From Streptomyces sp. CB02959 (GTDB lineage Bacteria > Actinomycetota > Actinomycetes > Streptomycetales > Streptomycetaceae): 64,000 nucleotides of DNA. Location: contig NZ_NNBP01000002.1 in assembly GCF_002803155.1 (NCBI RefSeq), forward strand, positions 186,001 through 250,000, given 5' to 3'. The notes beneath the pieces were generated by a model. It did no database searches. It worked only from the letters and a program-made list of their open reading frames with translations, and was not told the origin of the DNA. Shown piece after piece: positions 63,211 through 64,000 of this stretch; within the stretch, counting starts at the first letter, position 1, and every line of letters begins with the position of its first letter. The position numbers and the translations under genes are program-made.

Positions 63211-64000
63211 CGTCGTCTACCTCTGCTTCGGGGCCGCCGCCTGGGCGTTGGTGGCCTACAAGGCGGTCGCCTGGTTCCGGGACCGCTCCAACACCGACCT
63301 CGGGCTCGCCTGCGTGATGACCGGCGGGGTGGCCACGGTCTTCCTCTTCTCCGCGCCCAGCCTCTACCGGGGATTCGACCGGCTGGTCGGCGTCGCCAAC
63401 CTCGCCATGGTCTTCCTCTACTCCTCCGTCGTGGTCTTCGCCGCCGGTGCGTTGGTGCTGCTGCTCCGCTGGACGGCAGGCGAGGGCGAGGAGGCCCGGA
63501 ACCGGGCGCGGACCAGGGCGCGGGTGGCGGTCGGCGCGGTGGCGCTGCTGTGGGCGGTGGCCGTCACCGGCTTCGCCGTCGGCCGCCCGGACGCCGTGGA
63601 GCACCCCCGGGACTTCAGCACCGCCTACACCGACGCGCCCGGCGTGATGCTCTTCCTGATGCTGTATCTGGCCATCTTCGGGGCGAGCTTGGCGGGCCTG
63701 GGGACGCTCTGCCCGCGCTACGCCGCCCGGCTCGGCGGTTCGTGGCTGGCCCGCGGACTGCGGGTGCTGGCCGCCGGCTGCTGGCTCGGCCTGGTCTACT
63801 GCGCCTGCAAGGTCATCGGCTTCGTCCTGTCATGGACCGGACACCCGGCGCTCTGGCTCTCCAACGGCGTCGCCCCGCTCAGCGCTTCGGTCGCCGCGAT
63901 CCTCGTCCTGGCCGGCTTCAGTCTGCCCGCGGCCGGCCCCCGGGTCGCGGCGTGGCGCCGACTGCGCCGCCTGACGCCCCTCTGGCGGACCGTCACCGCA
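63203..64000 (+). CDS. MAB_1171c-like membrane protein (3' end off the window)
   Basis: At least 266 residues, continuing past the right edge. Seven or so hydrophobic segments are visible: VVYLCFGAAAWALVAYKAV, LACVMTGGVATVFLFSA, FLYSSVVVFAAGALVLLL, VAVGAVALLWAVAVTGFAV, VMLFLMLYLAIFGASLAG, LAAGCWLGLVYCACKVIG and VAAILVLAGFS. This matches the MAB_1171c family, proposed to be transporters but uncharacterised. ATG 63203 follows GGAGGAAG and overlaps the ImmA-like gene, so the three form an operon. Confidence 0.75.
   Translation, partial: MFDVVYLCFGAAAWALVAYKAVAWFRDRSNTDLGLACVMTGGVATVFLFSAPSLYRGFDRLVGVANLAMVFLYSSVVVFAAGALVLLLRWTAGEGEEARNRARTRARVAVGAVALLWAVAVTGFAVGRPDAVEHPRDFSTAYTDAPGVMLFLMLYLAIFGASLAGLGTLCPRYAARLGGSWLARGLRVLAAGCWLGLVYCACKVIGFVLSWTGHPALWLSNGVAPLSASVAAILVLAGFSLPAAGPRVAAWRRLRRLTPLWRTVTA

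Overview
The window looks like chromosomal DNA from Streptomyces or a very close relative. It is strongly GC-rich with G or C at most third codon positions, and it uses many GTG and a few TTG or CTG starts. It carries gene families typical of the genus: a conservon (cvnABCD), DUF5753/DUF397 regulator cassettes, an SCO6745-family protein, and a hopanoid cluster whose order resembles the one I remember from S. coelicolor. I see no transposase, integrase, phage gene, CRISPR array or replication origin. The first and last genes run off the window.

1-12.8 kb is general housekeeping. It holds a MoxR-type AAA ATPase with a VWA/metallopeptidase partner, the RNA-binding protein Tex with two hairpins behind it (one a 68-bp perfect palindrome), an SCO6745-family protein, a GlxA-type regulator followed by a DJ-1/PfpI protein, a crotonase divergent from an ABC-F ATPase, the initiator tRNA, an HdeD-like membrane protein, an RsbW-like ATPase and isopentenyl-diphosphate isomerase.

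13.3-20.4 kb is a tightly overlapping seven-gene operon. It encodes two CDP-alcohol phosphotransferases, a LicC-like nucleotidyltransferase, a glycerol-1-phosphate-dehydrogenase-like enzyme, a family 2 glycosyltransferase and a TagGH/Wzm-Wzt-like ABC exporter. Together they look like a pathway for an alditol-phosphate-containing glycopolymer or glycolipid that is moved across the membrane; the product is unknown.

20.8-30.7 kb is the hopanoid operon: hpnC, hpnD, hpnE, a polyprenyl diphosphate synthase, shc, hpnG, hpnH and hpnO. These genes cover prenyl diphosphate to squalene to hopene to adenosyl-, ribosyl- and aminobacteriohopane-type lipids. The ispG and dxs genes that I recall between hpnH and hpnO in S. 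coelicolor are absent; a 94-base spacer with a strong hairpin is there instead.

30.7-35.3 kb has a tyrosine phosphatase, an SGNH hydrolase and a WhiJ/AbaA-like cassette: an RsbW-like ATPase divergent from a DUF5753 regulator, a DUF397 protein and a DUF574 methyltransferase.

35.3-43.5 kb is the most intriguing part. A five-gene operon matches the uncharacterised STM4011-STM4015 set: two radical SAM enzymes, an alkaline-phosphatase-fold hydrolase, an ATP-grasp protein and a leucine-rich-repeat protein. Two unknown genes diverge from it (the second DUF6745-like), and a PfkB sugar kinase follows them.

43.9-54.8 kb contains an FAD monooxygenase, a GNAT acetyltransferase, a metallo-beta-lactamase-fold hydrolase with a possible SigR promoter, a small parvulin isomerase, an 890-base gene-poor gap, the conservon plus a GAF protein, and an atypical acyl-CoA dehydrogenase. 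55.1-64 kb contains a Tat-exported amidohydrolase with a beta-propeller, a monoacylglycerol-lipase-like hydrolase, a split transketolase under what looks like a SoxR-type leaderless promoter, a YiaA-like membrane protein, tRNA-Pro(GGG), and an XRE / ImmA-IrrE-like / MAB_1171c-like trio cut by the right edge. All functional calls are by reading motifs and remembered family features; no database search was run.
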